From Hirsutella rhossiliensis (taxonomy: Eukaryota; Ascomycota; Sordariomycetes; Hypocreales; Ophiocordycipitaceae), in assembly GCF_020360975.1 (NCBI RefSeq), contig NW_025408672.1, forward strand, positions 2,170,001 to 2,234,000: a stretch of 64,000 nucleotides of DNA, read 5' to 3'. Both the position numbers and the translations under genes were made by a program. The notes below the pieces were generated by a model, which was not told where the DNA came from, searched no databases, and saw nothing but the letters and a program-made list of their open reading frames with translations. Every line of letters starts with the position of its first letter. Positions within the stretch are counted from its first letter, which is position 1. Below are positions 33,756 through 45,667 of this stretch, in pieces.

Positions 33756-36700
33756 TACCCCCTTAGCTATAGCCTGCCCCTTAAGGGCATAGCTAATACG
33801 GCTTCGGGCTAGTAAGCGTATAGAGGAGGTTCTTAGCTCTATACTTCTCCCTTTACTCGAGGAAAGCAGGGGCCCTTTTAGGTCCCTAGGCTCTTTTAGA
33901 CCTACTTAAGGAAAAGGGGCTTAAAGAGGGGAAAGTCCTATAAGAAAGGGGGCCTTCTTTAAAGGGAAAAAACCTAATTAAAATAGGGGGCCCTCTAAAA
34001 GGAAAAACCTCTTCCTTTTCTTCGGCTATAGACGTTACCTTCTCGTACGTGCTATTAGCTCCTCTCGTAGACTCTTAAGGCGGGCCTCTAAGGATAGCTT
34101 CTCTCGAACGTCTTCTAGCTTAATTTACTATAAAAAGATAGCTAGCTTCTACTTCGGTAAGGGCTTTATAAGACCGTCGGCTTTTATTAATACCGTTAAA
34201 ACCTAATAGACGGAAATAAGTCCCCTTTAGATCTCTTAGTATAACTAATACTAGTAAATATTAATATACTATAGCCGGGTTAATAACTTACTATTTTCTA
34301 TAAGAATTCGTATAGTCTATATATTATCGTATTCTATAGCTAACGGGGTCGGGATTTATAGTCGTAGAGATATTAGTAGCCGGCTAAGGAAAATCGCTTC
34401 TTTTAACGCTTCTAAAAGAGCTAGTAGCTCTGCCTCTATACTAGAAGTTATAACGGTAGCTTGCTTCGAAGCTCTCTAAGCAATAGTTCCTCTAAAAAGG
34501 GATATAATATACCCTTATAAGCTCTTTCTATCTAAAGAATTATCTATAAAGGACGAATCGCTCGAATAAAGGAAGATTTTAGCAGCTTATTTCCTTCCCT
34601 ACCCTCCTAGGCGTAGACTATATAATCTTATTAAATAGAGATAAAGGATAGCTTTATCTACTGCTTCTTAATGCCTAGGGCTAGGATTCTAGTTATGCCT
34701 AGCTAGCTAGGAGACTATAAAAGAGATATCCGGTCTAGTAAAAATAGCTAAAAAAAGCAAGGAGCCTACCTTCTATTAATATTAGTGTTTCTCTTGCTCC
34801 CTAGCTTAAAAGGACGGATTAAGTAAAAGCTCTTTATTTAATATAGGCGTAGAGGGAAGCTTCTTATCGAGGGAATTAAGGAGGAATTTATAAGCGACCT
34901 TATCGATATAGGCGTCTTAGGTAAGCTAGATTGTCCGTTAGGACCTATTCCTAAGGATTCGTATCCCTAGGAACCACTTTAGCTCCCCTAGCCTAGTTAT
35001 CTTATACCTTTATTATAGGCCTCGTATAGCCTCCCTAGTAGTAGCTTCTTCCTCTTTTAGGTAGGCCTAGATAATATCGTCGACGTAGAAGAAGACTGTG
35101 ATTTTACCCTTCTATATTATACACGGTTCCTAAGGGACTTTCTTAAAGCCTAGGGCTTTAAGGGAACCTATTAAATACTATTGCTAAAGAAGGGGTAATC
35201 TTTATAATCCGTATAGAGCTTTCCTAAGCTATAGAACCTTTCCTAGCTATTAGAAGCTTAGTAGAAGGCGTATATAGATAACTTCTTCTTCCTTAAGTAA
35301 GTAGTTAATAAAGGCGTTAACTATATCTATTTAATCGAGTTCGAGGTCGAATTCTACTACTATAGCTATAAGGGTCCGAAAAGACATCCCTACTAAGGTA
35401 GTTGCCTTAGTAGGAAGATCCCCTTTTTCCTACTAGTTCCCGTAGATAACTAGCCGGGCTTTATACTTTTAAAGGAAGCCGTGTTTATTAGTCTTATAGA
35501 TAAAGACCTACTTATAGCTAAGGACCTATTTTCCTCTTGCCTTTTCCTTAAGGACTTCTTTAAAAGACCCTATCTCTTTATATAAGGCTAGGTGGTCTTT
35601 CTAGGCCTAGAAAAACTAGTTTCTAAAGGGGTGTTTTTCTAGCTGCTTCTAGTTTGCTAGTAGGTCTAGGAGGTCTCTTTTATATACCTTCCTTGCTAAT
35701 AGCTATAGTTTAAAGAGCCGGCCTGCTATAAACGCTCCGTAGGAACCGTCTTCTATTAGCGTTAGGTAGAAGTCGGAAAAACGATCGAAATAAGGGAGAG
35801 GTTAGTCTTCTTTAGTATCCGTATTAGGCCCTATACCTTCCTTTGCTTCTCGAAGCAGGGATAAAAAGGCAGCCGGGTAATCCTTCGAGAGAGGTGCCTT
35901 TCCTACCCCCTTAGGGGCCGAGACGGGAAGACTAACTAAAAAAGCTACTTCTAGATCTTCTTCTTATTCTATAAGAGGAGGCGTAGGGAGGTAGGCGTAT
36001 TCTAGCTCTACTACTTTCTTATAGTCTCTTTCTTCGTCTAGATTATCTAATCTAGCAGCTTCCTTTTCTTCGAAGTCGGCGTTATCCTCGACTACTTTAA
36101 CGTCGGTTTCTTCTTCCGTTTCCTTATCTAGGACTTCTTCTTAAGACTATTAGGAAGGGGGGATTTAAATCTTCTAAATTAGCTAACGTTAAGAGAGTAA
36201 GAGGGGCTATTAATCCCTATTTCCGTCGAAGAAGCTAGATTCGTCGAAAATTATATCCCTAGTTAAAATAACCTTCTATAGAAGAGGAATCTAGATCCGG
36301 AAGATATTTATAGAATTATAACTAACGAGGTAACTAATAAAGGCTCTTAGATTAAGCTTTCTTTTCTTCTTCCTTTTTAGCTATATATCGGCAGTTATAG
36401 CGTATACCTTATAGCCGTAGGTACGAAGGTAGGCTAGCGAGGCCCTCTTCTTCGTAAAGAGCTTAAGGGGGGATTTCTAGTCTATTCCTTAGGTAGTCCC
36501 TCTAGGGGTCCGGTTCTAAAGGTAATAGGCGGTCTTAACGACTTCCCTCTAAAGGTCGTATAGAAGCCTTATGGTAAGTCTTATCGTACGGGCCCTTTCT
36601 ATTATAGCACCCCCTAATCTTTCTGCCCCTCCGTTCTAGGCCTAGGTATTCGGTGCTAACGGGAGGGGTAAAATGCCCCTTTTTCGAAGCTAATTTAAGA

Positions 36701-39079
36701 TATCCTTCGTAAATAGCTCTCCGTTAGACCGTATCTTCTTTACCTCGTAGCTAAAGTAGGATTTTATCTAGTTAACGAAGTCCTAGAGGGCAGACTAGTT
36801 ATACTTACTTAGGTAGGTCCGTAAGAAATAGGGGAAAACTATCCCTAAAAAAGCGTCTATAAAAAACATTACCCTAACGAAGCTTTCTTAATCCCTAGAG
36901 ACGTCGGTCTAGTCGACCTAAATTTCCTTATACGGCTAGTCCGGCCGTATTAGGGTTCGTCTAGAAATTCGTCTCCTAGTCTTCCCTTAGCCGTAGTATT
37001 CGCATTCGACGGTCTTTAGGCCCCATATTCGTACGCCCTATTATTATCCTAGCTTATATAAAGCTAGGGGGCCCGGGTAACTAAGTTATACGTGCTAAAG
37101 AAGACCGTCTCCTTAGGCTGCCGGAAGAGGGTCCTTTAAACCTACCCTCCTTTGAGTAGGGAAAGCTAACTTTTCGAAAGATTCCTTCCTAAGGATAGGT
37201 CGGAATTCGAGAATAAATTAACCGAATTTTTCCTCGATAAGCCTAATAGTCTGATTCTTCTAGACTAGCCTCGTAGGCTTAGACGTTGTATCCTAAAAGA
37301 TCCCTTCCTTTCGAAGAAGGCGGAAGGAAATTAAGCTCGTTAAAAATCGAGGGCAAAAAGCTACCCTTTTTCGTCGAAGAATTCGTATAGTCCCGTTAAG
37401 TAATTTTATCGTGAAATTCACCCTTCCGTACCCCTCTATCTATACGGTTAATTCCCCGGCAATAAGGTATTCCCTCTATACCTTCTTAAAGGACCGGAAT
37501 CGTAAGAGTGTATTATAGATATCGAGGGAAGCACTAGAGTTAAGGATAGCTGATTTTCGTAGGGGATAGTCGGAGGGTCCTAACGGTTAGTCTTACTAAT
37601 CCGTAGGGAAGACGAATGCCGGATTTACTATACCAACGATTTTTCCTCGAATTTACGGCTCGAATAAGGGCAGCGGCGTTCGTTGCTATTTCCTAGTAAC
37701 CCGAATCTCGTCTATTTTCTTCTATAACGAGGGATCCTCCTTAAGAGACTATTATATCGTTTCTTATAGCCTCTTTAAAGGGTTAAATCCTTTAGGTTGG
37801 TTTTCCTCGAAGACCTACTAGCATTATAATAATCGATAACCTAGGGATTTGCACGCTAGGCAGCTGTTTCGTCGTCTATTTCTTCGAGGAATCCTCGTCC
37901 CGATCCGGAAGGTCTGCTTAAAAACCTCCCCTTTTTACCCCTTATTGCTAATTTTAACGAAGAGGTTTAATTTCGACTAGTTCCTTGATTTTTCGACTAA
38001 CGGACTAAAAGGTCTATTAGGGGACTAGTCGGGCCGGTCTAACTAACGGGACCGGGGCCGGGCCCGGAGCAAGAGGCGGAGCCAGGGCCGGGACCAGGGC
38101 AGCCGTTAATAACGGTATTAAGGCTCTCGAGGGAGGAGGAGCTAAAGGAGCAACAGCCGCAACAGCAGCAGCGGGGGCCGCAGCAATAAGGGCTATAGCA
38201 GCTATAGGTCGAGCCGTCTAGGTCAAGTGCTAGCCACGAAGGAATAAGACTACTTACTGTTATACTCTAGCAGCCTCTTCGTCTAGTTCCTAGCTAGCTT
38301 CCCGAAAGATAGTCGAGTAACCGTTACTAATAGGCTTTATTAGCAGAGATATATCCCGTAGCTACTAGCCGGAAAGAGCTTATATAAGGAAGTATTAGTT
38401 AGCTTCCTTAAGGATTTCTTCCTATATAGCTAGCTATAAAGAAGCTAGTAGGTTCTTAGTAGAAAAGGCTCCTAGGTGTGCTATATAGGTCTTCCTAATA
38501 CGGTTAGTTATATAGCCCCTCGAGGGAGCTATCGAGGTCTCGAGCTTTAAAAGCCACTGCCTAGGAGTCTCTTCCTCTCGAAGAGTAATTAGCTTTACGG
38601 TACTAACGGATTCCGTTATTGCCGTGCGTACGGTAGTTAGCAGCTTCGTCTTATAAAGGTATTCCTTATAGTAACTCTCGTAGTTACCTAAGGTAGCAGA
38701 AAAAGCTCTCTATTATATAGAGGTTAGCTCGGAGAAGAGGGTAGCTCCCTCTATAAAGTCCGTTGCCCTAGGACGAAGAGGGGGCTTAAGAGGGTCCTGC
38801 TTATTAAAGAAGACTAAATTATAGATAGTTCTATCTATACGAGCCCGTAGCTCCTTTACCTACTTATCCTAATCTTAGGGCTCTATAAGAATCGTCCTAT
38901 AAACCGTAGGGACGGTAGAGGAGTCGATTTTCGTTATTATTATAGGGAAAGGTAGAAAAGTTAGTTAAAAATCGGCTTTTCTAGTAAGAGGGGGAAAAGG
39001 AAGCTATAAGGGATATAAGAAAGGTGCCTTTTATAGTAGCTAGAAGGTATAGGAATTCTATTCCTCCCGGGCTTATAAC

Positions 39080-39555
39080 TCTCGTAAAGAGAGATACGAG
39101 AAGTGTATAAAAATATATAAAGGTAAAATTAAAAGTAAGGGGTCGGATAGGCAGGGCAGAGAGATTTAATTCTTATAGGAGCAGCAATTGCGGTAGGGGA
39201 GTAATTATTATATTGCCTTAATTCTCCTTCTTTCCTCTATCTAACGCCCCTCTTTATACCTATCTAGCATCTTAATTAATAAAGAAGATCCTACTTAAAG
39301 AAGCTACTAATGTCCTTTCGACTACCGAGCTTTTTGCCGGTTTTTCCCCTCCTTTCTAGCCGTTGCCGGTATATCCGTCTTATCTCTCGCTACCTCTATA
39401 AGAAGCTATCGCTACTTCTACTTCCCCTCTTACCCCTACCCTCCTCTCTGCACCTCCTTTTAGCTCCTTCCTTAAAACCTGTTTTTTAGCTTCCTAGGTC
39501 CCTTATACTAAGGGATATCTCCGAGAACTACGAAATTAAGCTACGCTTCGCGATA
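39080..39555 (-). repeat. copia C3 5' LTR
   Basis: 476 bp, reverse complement of the copia C LTR, starting TATCGCGAAG on the minus strand and followed by the PBS complement TCCCGGGCTTATAAC. Confidence 0.8.
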
Positions 39556-40990
39556 TTAATAGTATAACTAGCTTATAATAGCTTAGTTATAGAAATAACT
39601 AAGCTCTTACTAATATACGCTAATTATAGATATAACTTAAAAGTATTTAAGGTTACTTAATAAAGACTATAAGTAAAACGAGCGATATTATAAGTAAATT
39701 AGCTATAAAAATTATATAAAGAAATATAATAAGAACTTTAATTTATTAGAGAATAAATGTCTACTTACTATAATTAAAAAAGATTATAAGGACTAATCTT
39801 TTAAGAGGGAGATATAGTTTACCTTATATAATAAAATATTAAAATAAAACGACTAAGTAGTAAATTAGATTTTAAGAAACTTAGACTATTTAAGGTTAAG
39901 AAAACTATTTTAAAGGTTAACTATAAACTTTTACTACTAATAATAATATAGATATACTTAATATTTTATATCTTATTATTAAAACTAGTAATATAAAACG
40001 CTAAACTATAAGATAAAGTTAAAGTTAATAATAATTAAGAATATAAAGCTAAATAAATACTAGATATAAGAAAATAAGGTTAATAATAAAAATGCCTTAT
40101 TAAGTAAAAGGGATATAGACTAAAAGAAAATACCTAGGAACTACTTAAGTACTTAACCTACTATAGTTCTTTACTCTAATAGTTTTACTAAGCGAACCCT
40201 TACTTAGAAATATAGGGTTACTAAGAATAGCATCCTAGTTTAATATATCTAAGGCACTAAACGATTAAACCTTACTAATAGTAATAGTTTCCTTATTTAA
40301 TAAATAAACTAATTTATTTTAAGAAGAACGTATTATACTATCTTCTTTATTAATAGCTTATATACCCCGCTAAAATAACTTACTACCTTAGTCTTTTAGG
40401 AAACGCTTTTATTTCTTAATCCGAGCTAGGTAAGTTATCGCTTCCTTTAACGCTTCTTTTACTTTCTATTCGTCCGAATTAACCTTTTACTATTAATTTA
40501 TAATATAATAAACTAGAAAAGAAGGAATATTAGCGAAAAGAATAATAAGGATAGAAAGGGATAAAATAAATAGGCGGACGCTATATTATAACTATTATAA
40601 GAACGACCTATAAAGGTATATTTAAAATACTAATTAAAACGCTCGCCGACCTTATAAGTTAAGCTTAACTAAAAATAATAGGAGTAAGGTATAATTTTAA
40701 TACTATATATCTTAGTCTAGGATACTAGCTCCGATTATTATCGCGATTTATTAGAATTATAAGAACGGGATTTTTAAATATAACTAGATATACTATTAGT
40801 AGTATATCCTAAAAGGATAAAAGAATAAAGAACGATATACTTATATATAACGCAATAAGGGTATATTTATATATAGCGGCTAAGGTAGTAGGTCTTAAAG
40901 GTAAGACTAAAAGGAAGGGAGGCATCTTATTATAACTATAGTCTAGCGAACTATAGGGACTAGTAGCTAACTATTATATTAACCTATAAG
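39556..40990 (+). pseudogene. gypsy B1 integrase end, chromodomain, 3' LTR stub
   Basis: Resumes gypsy B1 in the late integrase (LAYNSLVIEITKLL, YANYRYNLKVFKV), then a SH3-like linker and a chromodomain about 40025-40160 (EYKAK.ILDIRK, KCLIK.KGYRLKENT.E). The B LTR start TATTATAACTATAG is at 40928, preceded by GGAAGGGAGG, a purine tract. The LTR breaks off near 40990. The integrase core expected before 39556 is absent, so several hundred bases were lost when or after C3 arrived. Confidence 0.65.
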
Positions 40991-40999
40991 GGCATCTAT

Positions 41000-43900
41000 A
41001 TTAGCGGGGGAGACTATAGGTACCGGGCGCGCTATATACTATAGAAGCTAAGGAGAAAGATAGACCGCCGGAGCTAGATAAATAGAATAAGCTTTAAGGA
41101 AAGCTAGTTTAGCTTATCTATAACTCTAGTATTATAGGCTACCTAGGTCGGCAAGGTATAGTAGTAGGCCTTACGAGGGATTTCTACTAGCCCCTCCTAT
41201 AGTACTACGTTCGCCGCTTCCTTTATAACTATAATATCTACGGCCGTATTAATATTTAAAGGTTATAGCTTAAGGGGCTACTTAAGTAGCTTCTAGTACC
41301 TAACTAGTTCTATATATATATATATATATATATAGACTTTATAATAGACCTCTTACTTATAAAGGGCGGTAACCGCTATATATAAGTAATTAAAGACCGA
41401 CTTAGTAAGTCTATAGTATTAAAGCTAATACTATCTATAGATATAGAGTCTTATATAGAGCGCTTCTTATAGTACTAGGCCCGCTTATATAGCTAGCTAG
41501 CTACTATTATAAGCGATAGGGGATCGAATTAAACTAGCTACTTTTAGTAGTACTTATACTAACTACTTTAGATTATATAGCTACTTAGAATAGTATATTA
41601 CTTATAGATAGATAAAGGGCCTAAGAGGGTTAACTAAGAGGTATAGGCTTACCTATAGGCTATCGTAGCCTATAATTAAGTAGACTAAGACTAGTAGCTC
41701 CCTATAGCCTATCTTATATTAAATAATAAACTATATACCTTTATTAAGATAGCCCCTTTCTTTATAATATATAGCTTTAAACTACCCTTACTAGTTCCCT
41801 TTACTATAGATATAGTAGTAAAGTAGTATAGTAATTTATTACTAAAAGGCTATACTTTTATATTTATATAAAAGCTATAAGAAACTATAGATTATTATTA
41901 ATCCGCGATAGCCGCTATAGTATAAGATTAAGAGCGGTACGCTAATAAGACTAAGGCCCTAGTAAATAGGTTTATAGTAAGAGATAAGGTATAGCTAGAC
42001 CTCTATAACTATAAGTTAGTATAGCTAAAGAAAAAGCTTAACTAGCTATATATAAAGTTTATAGTATAGAAGGTTATTAGCCTATAGGTTATAGAGCTTA
42101 ATAGTCTCTTAATAAGGGTCTATAATAAGATTAATATAGACCTCCTTTATAAAGCCTCCTTTAACCCGCTACTTAGATAAAAAGTAATAAACGCTTAACC
42201 GCTTATAATTAAAGTAAAGGGAGAGGATAAGTTTAAAGATAAAGAGATATAAGCCGCGTACTAGAAAAATGTTAATAAAAGGAAACGCTAAGAGGTCCTC
42301 GTTAAGTAGCGCGGGTATCTTAACCTTATATAAGAACCTATATATAAGTTTATAGGAACTATAGCCCTTAATAAGTTTAAAGCCTTATTTAGAATAATAA
42401 ATAAGAATAATAGACTAATAAACTACTAATAATAGCCTAAGCTAAGACTATAAAGTAAGTAAAGTAAAGTAAGTAGTTAAAATAACGTAAGCGTAATAAT
42501 ATAAGCAGAGATAAAAATAGCGTTTATTTTAAGGTAAAGCCCTTAGACTACCTAAACCTACTCTTTATCTTTATTATTATCCTTATCCTTATCCTTATTA
42601 TCCTCCTTTACCTTATTAGCGGCGGTAGCGCTCTCTAAGGCGCTTAGGTAGCCCTCTAAGCCCGTAAGCTAGTCGGCGGTAGCGGCGGCTCTAGGGGCTC
42701 TAAGGGTAAGGGGGGCCCGGCTAGTAGTAGTAGCGGGGGCGGCGGCAGGCACGGCTAAGGGGACCGCCGATAGGGCGACGAAAGTAGTATCCCTAGTATT
42801 AAGAGAGTTAGTAGCGGAAGTAAAAGAGCTAGAGGAGAGGAACTTACTTAGGGATAAGGCCCTAGCGCTTAAGGGCGCGGAGATTATAGTAGGCGGCGGC
42901 GGCGGTAGTAAGGCGCTTCTTAGTCGCCCCCCGTACTTACCTATACACGCCGGCCTTCTAAGCTAACGCTATAGCGAGTAAAACGAGAGGCGCCGCCTTA
43001 TAGGCGCGGCCGGCACGCGCGTACTAGTAATAACTACCGCTACGGCGGCGCCCGACTTAGTCGGCGTAAGGGAGCTCTTATAACGCGCACCGTATATAGG
43101 GGGCCGCGCGGGCGGCTCTAGCCTATACTTAGCGTTTATACTTTAAGAAGTTAGCGGAAAATAGCTACTATACTCGCTAGGTAGCGGACTTATAAGGGTA
43201 GTAGAGGTAGAGGCGGGGGTAAAGGGGCCGGGCGTTATAGCCGGCGGCGGGGATAGTATTATTACCTAGAAGGGCGATATAAGGGCGGTTAGTATAGTAA
43301 AGGTAGAGGCGGCGGCGGTAGGTGCGGTCGCGGGGGCGCGGGTAGGAGTAGTAGTAGTAGCGGAGCCGTTATTAGCTATGCCTAGTATAGCGTCGATAAA
43401 CGACTCTATACGCTCTAAGAAGGAGGAAGTAAGGGAGGGGGAGGTAGATATATCTATCTCGGAAGTTAGTATTATAGATTATAGCCTCTTACTTTATAAG
43501 GTAGAGAACTTATTAGTTAAAGTTATTATTATTAGGGCTATTATTATAGCTATAGCTATTACTATAAGTATATATTAATAAAGTAGCCTATATAGCTAAG
43601 AACGAACTAACGCCTTAGGTAAAGCGGAACTTACTTATTACTACTATTATTATAGTTAAAGAAAAAAAAAAGGGAAAAAAGGAGGAAAGAGGGGATACCG
43701 CCTTATATACCCTTAGGTAGAGGAGGCTACTTAAGGCTAAGGGAACGGGCAACCTAAGGCTTACGTAGGTCTAGGCCGGCCGCCGGCTACCTAGGGGCGT
43801 ATATAATAGGTTACGCCCTTATTTAAATAGCTAGCCGGCTAATAAGTATAGAGCCCGGTTCCGGCTACCTAGGCTAATAGGCATAGGGATAATAGGGCTA

Positions 43901-44245
43901 GTAGGGCTAGCACGATTAACGGGAAAGGGTAGGGTAGAGCTAGTAGTATAGGCCTAATAGTATAGAAGCTATTAATTAAGTAACGCCGCGCCGCGCTTAA
44001 GGGAGGGTATTATATAAGAGTCTTTAACTATTATAGGTTATAGGCTTAGGCTATAGCCTAAGCTATATAGTTATATATAGAGGGCCGGATCCTATATATA
44101 TATATATAGGCTAGCCGCGTATAAGAGAGCTCTATATAGCTTATTAATATTATCCTATATATAGTACCTATATATATACCTCTACTTACTTTATAATATA
44201 TACTACGTTAAAGTAAATAATTATAAATAAAGAACGCTCTTATAT
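41000..44245 (+). mobile_element. gypsy F, 3' part with antisense frame and LTR
   Basis: Starts within the integrase zinc region (about 41120-41250), integrase core about 41330-41640 (DFIIDLLL, IISDRGSNQTS, NQEVQAYL), C-terminal part about 41690-42200, chromodomain about 42275-42400 (KRKRQEVLVKQRGY-like, ALNKFKALF). An antisense reading frame lies at 42530-43500. Purine tract AAGGGAGGG (about 43999-44007) leads into a 3' LTR starting TATTATATAAGAG at 44008, which contains a TATA-like GTATAAGAGAG. The 5' two thirds are missing. RIP-degraded but several CpG-rich stretches remain. Confidence 0.7.
42530..43500 (-). pseudogene. antisense accessory frame of gypsy F
   Basis: About 320 codons on the minus strand with only about five stops, each TAG/TAA where Gln would fit. 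The N-terminal part reads LTSSFLERIESFIDAILG, a possible amphipathic helix. A long Pro/Ala/Thr/Ser-rich middle follows, with basic patches. The C-terminal part has QLTGLEGYLSALESATAANK and a Lys/Asp/Glu tail (about 42545-42620). It sits between pol and the PPT/3' LTR and is convergent with pol. F2 at 10700-11660 has the same arrangement, so it belongs to the element family and is not a chance neighbour. I know no matching domain; nucleic-acid binding by the basic/acidic tails is only a guess. Confidence 0.55.
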
Positions 44246-44299
44246 CTAAGAGGCGGCCCGCTAAAAGTTAAGGTAGCGGCTTCTTTATCTTAGCTAAAA

Positions 44300-45302
44300 A
44301 TAGCTAGGTAAGCTAAACGTTAAACTTACTTACTAAGCGGTTAACCTCCTTACTAAGTAATACTAGCTTACCTTAGCCGCGATACCCTTAAAGCCTAGGT
44401 AAGAGTAGGAGTTATAGCTGCTACTATATTATATAGGTTAATTTATATAATAGTAAGGGCTTCCTTATATATATATAATCTTCTAATGCCTTTAAGCTAA
44501 CGTTCCGCTTATAAAGTACGATATTTACCCTTAGTAGTAGCTTAAGAAGCCTTTAGTAAAGAAGCCCCCCCTTTTATATATAAATTACGCTAATCCTTAC
44601 TATTAGGATCTTAATAAGCTACTTCTTTAAATCTAAGACCCTATTATCGTTTAAAGCCTCTATAGCCGACCTCGCGTTGCTAAGAATACTAGCCTACCTA
44701 TGCCTTAAGACCTAAGGCTATATCGAGACGAAGACGACGATGCCGCGCAGCTAGCTTCGTAGCCGGCCTTATAGTTAGTTAGAGGCACGTAGAGACGGCT
44801 GCCGCGGTCTAGTTAGGCAAGCACCCGCCGCCTTAATGCCAGCGTACGCCGCACGCGCATATAAGCCGAGATCGATAAAGGAGGCAGTTAGGGCTCTACC
44901 CGGCCGTTATTAGGAAGATCGCGAGCGCGCGCAAATATACGGGGAAGGGGATCTCGAGGGAGACGGGGCAGAGGTGCAAGGGCTACGCCGGCCTCGTCGG
45001 TAGAGGAGGTCATCCCAGCTACGCAGCCCACGCCCACGTAGCCTAGGCCGGACTATTAGCCGGGCCGTAATATGCGACGTAATATGCGCATATCTCGCGA
45101 TAATCGCTAAGATACGTTATTTAAACGAATTAAGCTACCCTAGGCTTATAGGTATATATAATCTTTACGCTAGCGCGGCTCCCTCCTTTGCCACGTTGGT
45201 GTAGCTAAATTGGGTGGCGGGGCCTAGGCGGGCGGAGTACGCGCAGAAAAAGTAGATCGTCTATGCAAATAGAGACTTTTGTCTATGCAAATAGTAATAC
45301 TC
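44300..45302 (-). mobile_element. MULE-type terminus E2 (fragment)
   Basis: The right border ends ...CAAATAGTAATACTC at 45302. Read on the minus strand it starts GAGTATTACTATTTGCATAG with an inner repeat CTATTTGCATAG. About 138 bp match the terminus of MULE D (RIPed there, intact here). Further inside, 44340-44650 matches element E 49280-49510 in inverse orientation, including a run of G/C at about 44565-44572. RIP fades out from about 44650 to the terminus. The other end was lost at the gypsy F LTR. Confidence 0.65.
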
Positions 45303-45667
45303 CTGCATGATAAGGTACTTGTGTTTACTCGTTCCCCTCGATCAGGGAGGCGGGGTAATTAGCCTGGACCTTACGTAGGTACCTCGGACAGTGGAAGGAA
45401 TTAAATTGCACCTAAATCCGGCATGATAATAATACCCAGTTCCGTCGAGTGACTTTGAGTCTGTCTAGCCCGAACCGGCTACCTGTTTTCATCCGTTTGG
45501 CTGCACCACTTTTTCGTAGGCTGACGTCTGCCACTCCTGACCGTGTGACAAACATCTGGGCGTCGCTTCTCAGTTCACCATCTTCATATTCGGTCCTTCG
45601 TCGTTCGCTCTATCTTTGTCTTGTCCATCTTATCTTTCTAAGCCAGCCTTACCATATCTTATCCAGG
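45303..45667 (+). promoter_or_regulatory. promoter region of the phosphotransferase gene
   Basis: Between the MULE end and the start codon, normal base composition. A long pyrimidine-rich stretch (about 45565-45650, many CTT/TCT/TTC) is typical of fungal transcription starts. No clear TATA box. The frame is open upstream of the ATG but has no ATG; its upstream limit is a GTG at 45449. Confidence 0.5.

Larger units (their letters stand above)
33278..39555 (-). mobile_element. Ty1/copia element C3, inverted, RIPed
   Basis: Complete inverted copy of copia C: 5' LTR 39080-39555, PBS about 39063-39079, Gag about 37900-38960, integrase about 36600-37100, reverse transcriptase about 34900-35580, RNase H about 34200-34700, purine tract just after 33755, 3' LTR 33278-33755. 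CpA sites are mutated but most CpG sites are kept, so damage is intermediate between C2 and C1. Flanks (TAAAG left, TTAAT right) do not match, and the host gypsy lacks the integrase core between them. Confidence 0.82.

Noticed and set aside
41305..41335. TA microsatellite as an origin or promoter
   Set aside because: It lies in the degraded integrase of gypsy F and is explained by RIP conversion of CA/TG to TA.
42550..42605. Telomere-like or regulatory CCTTAT repeat
   Set aside because: It is the complement of Lys/Asp codons in the accessory frame tail and not a telomere motif.
43378..43578. Small + strand ORF beginning MPSIASINDSIRSKK
   Set aside because: It is the shadow of the longer minus-strand accessory frame of gypsy F, which recurs in F2.
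45449..45667. N-terminal extension of 73 residues on the phosphotransferase
   Set aside because: The extended frame begins with GTG, not ATG, and the segment overlaps the pyrimidine-rich promoter. The family-like sequence starts after ATG 45668.
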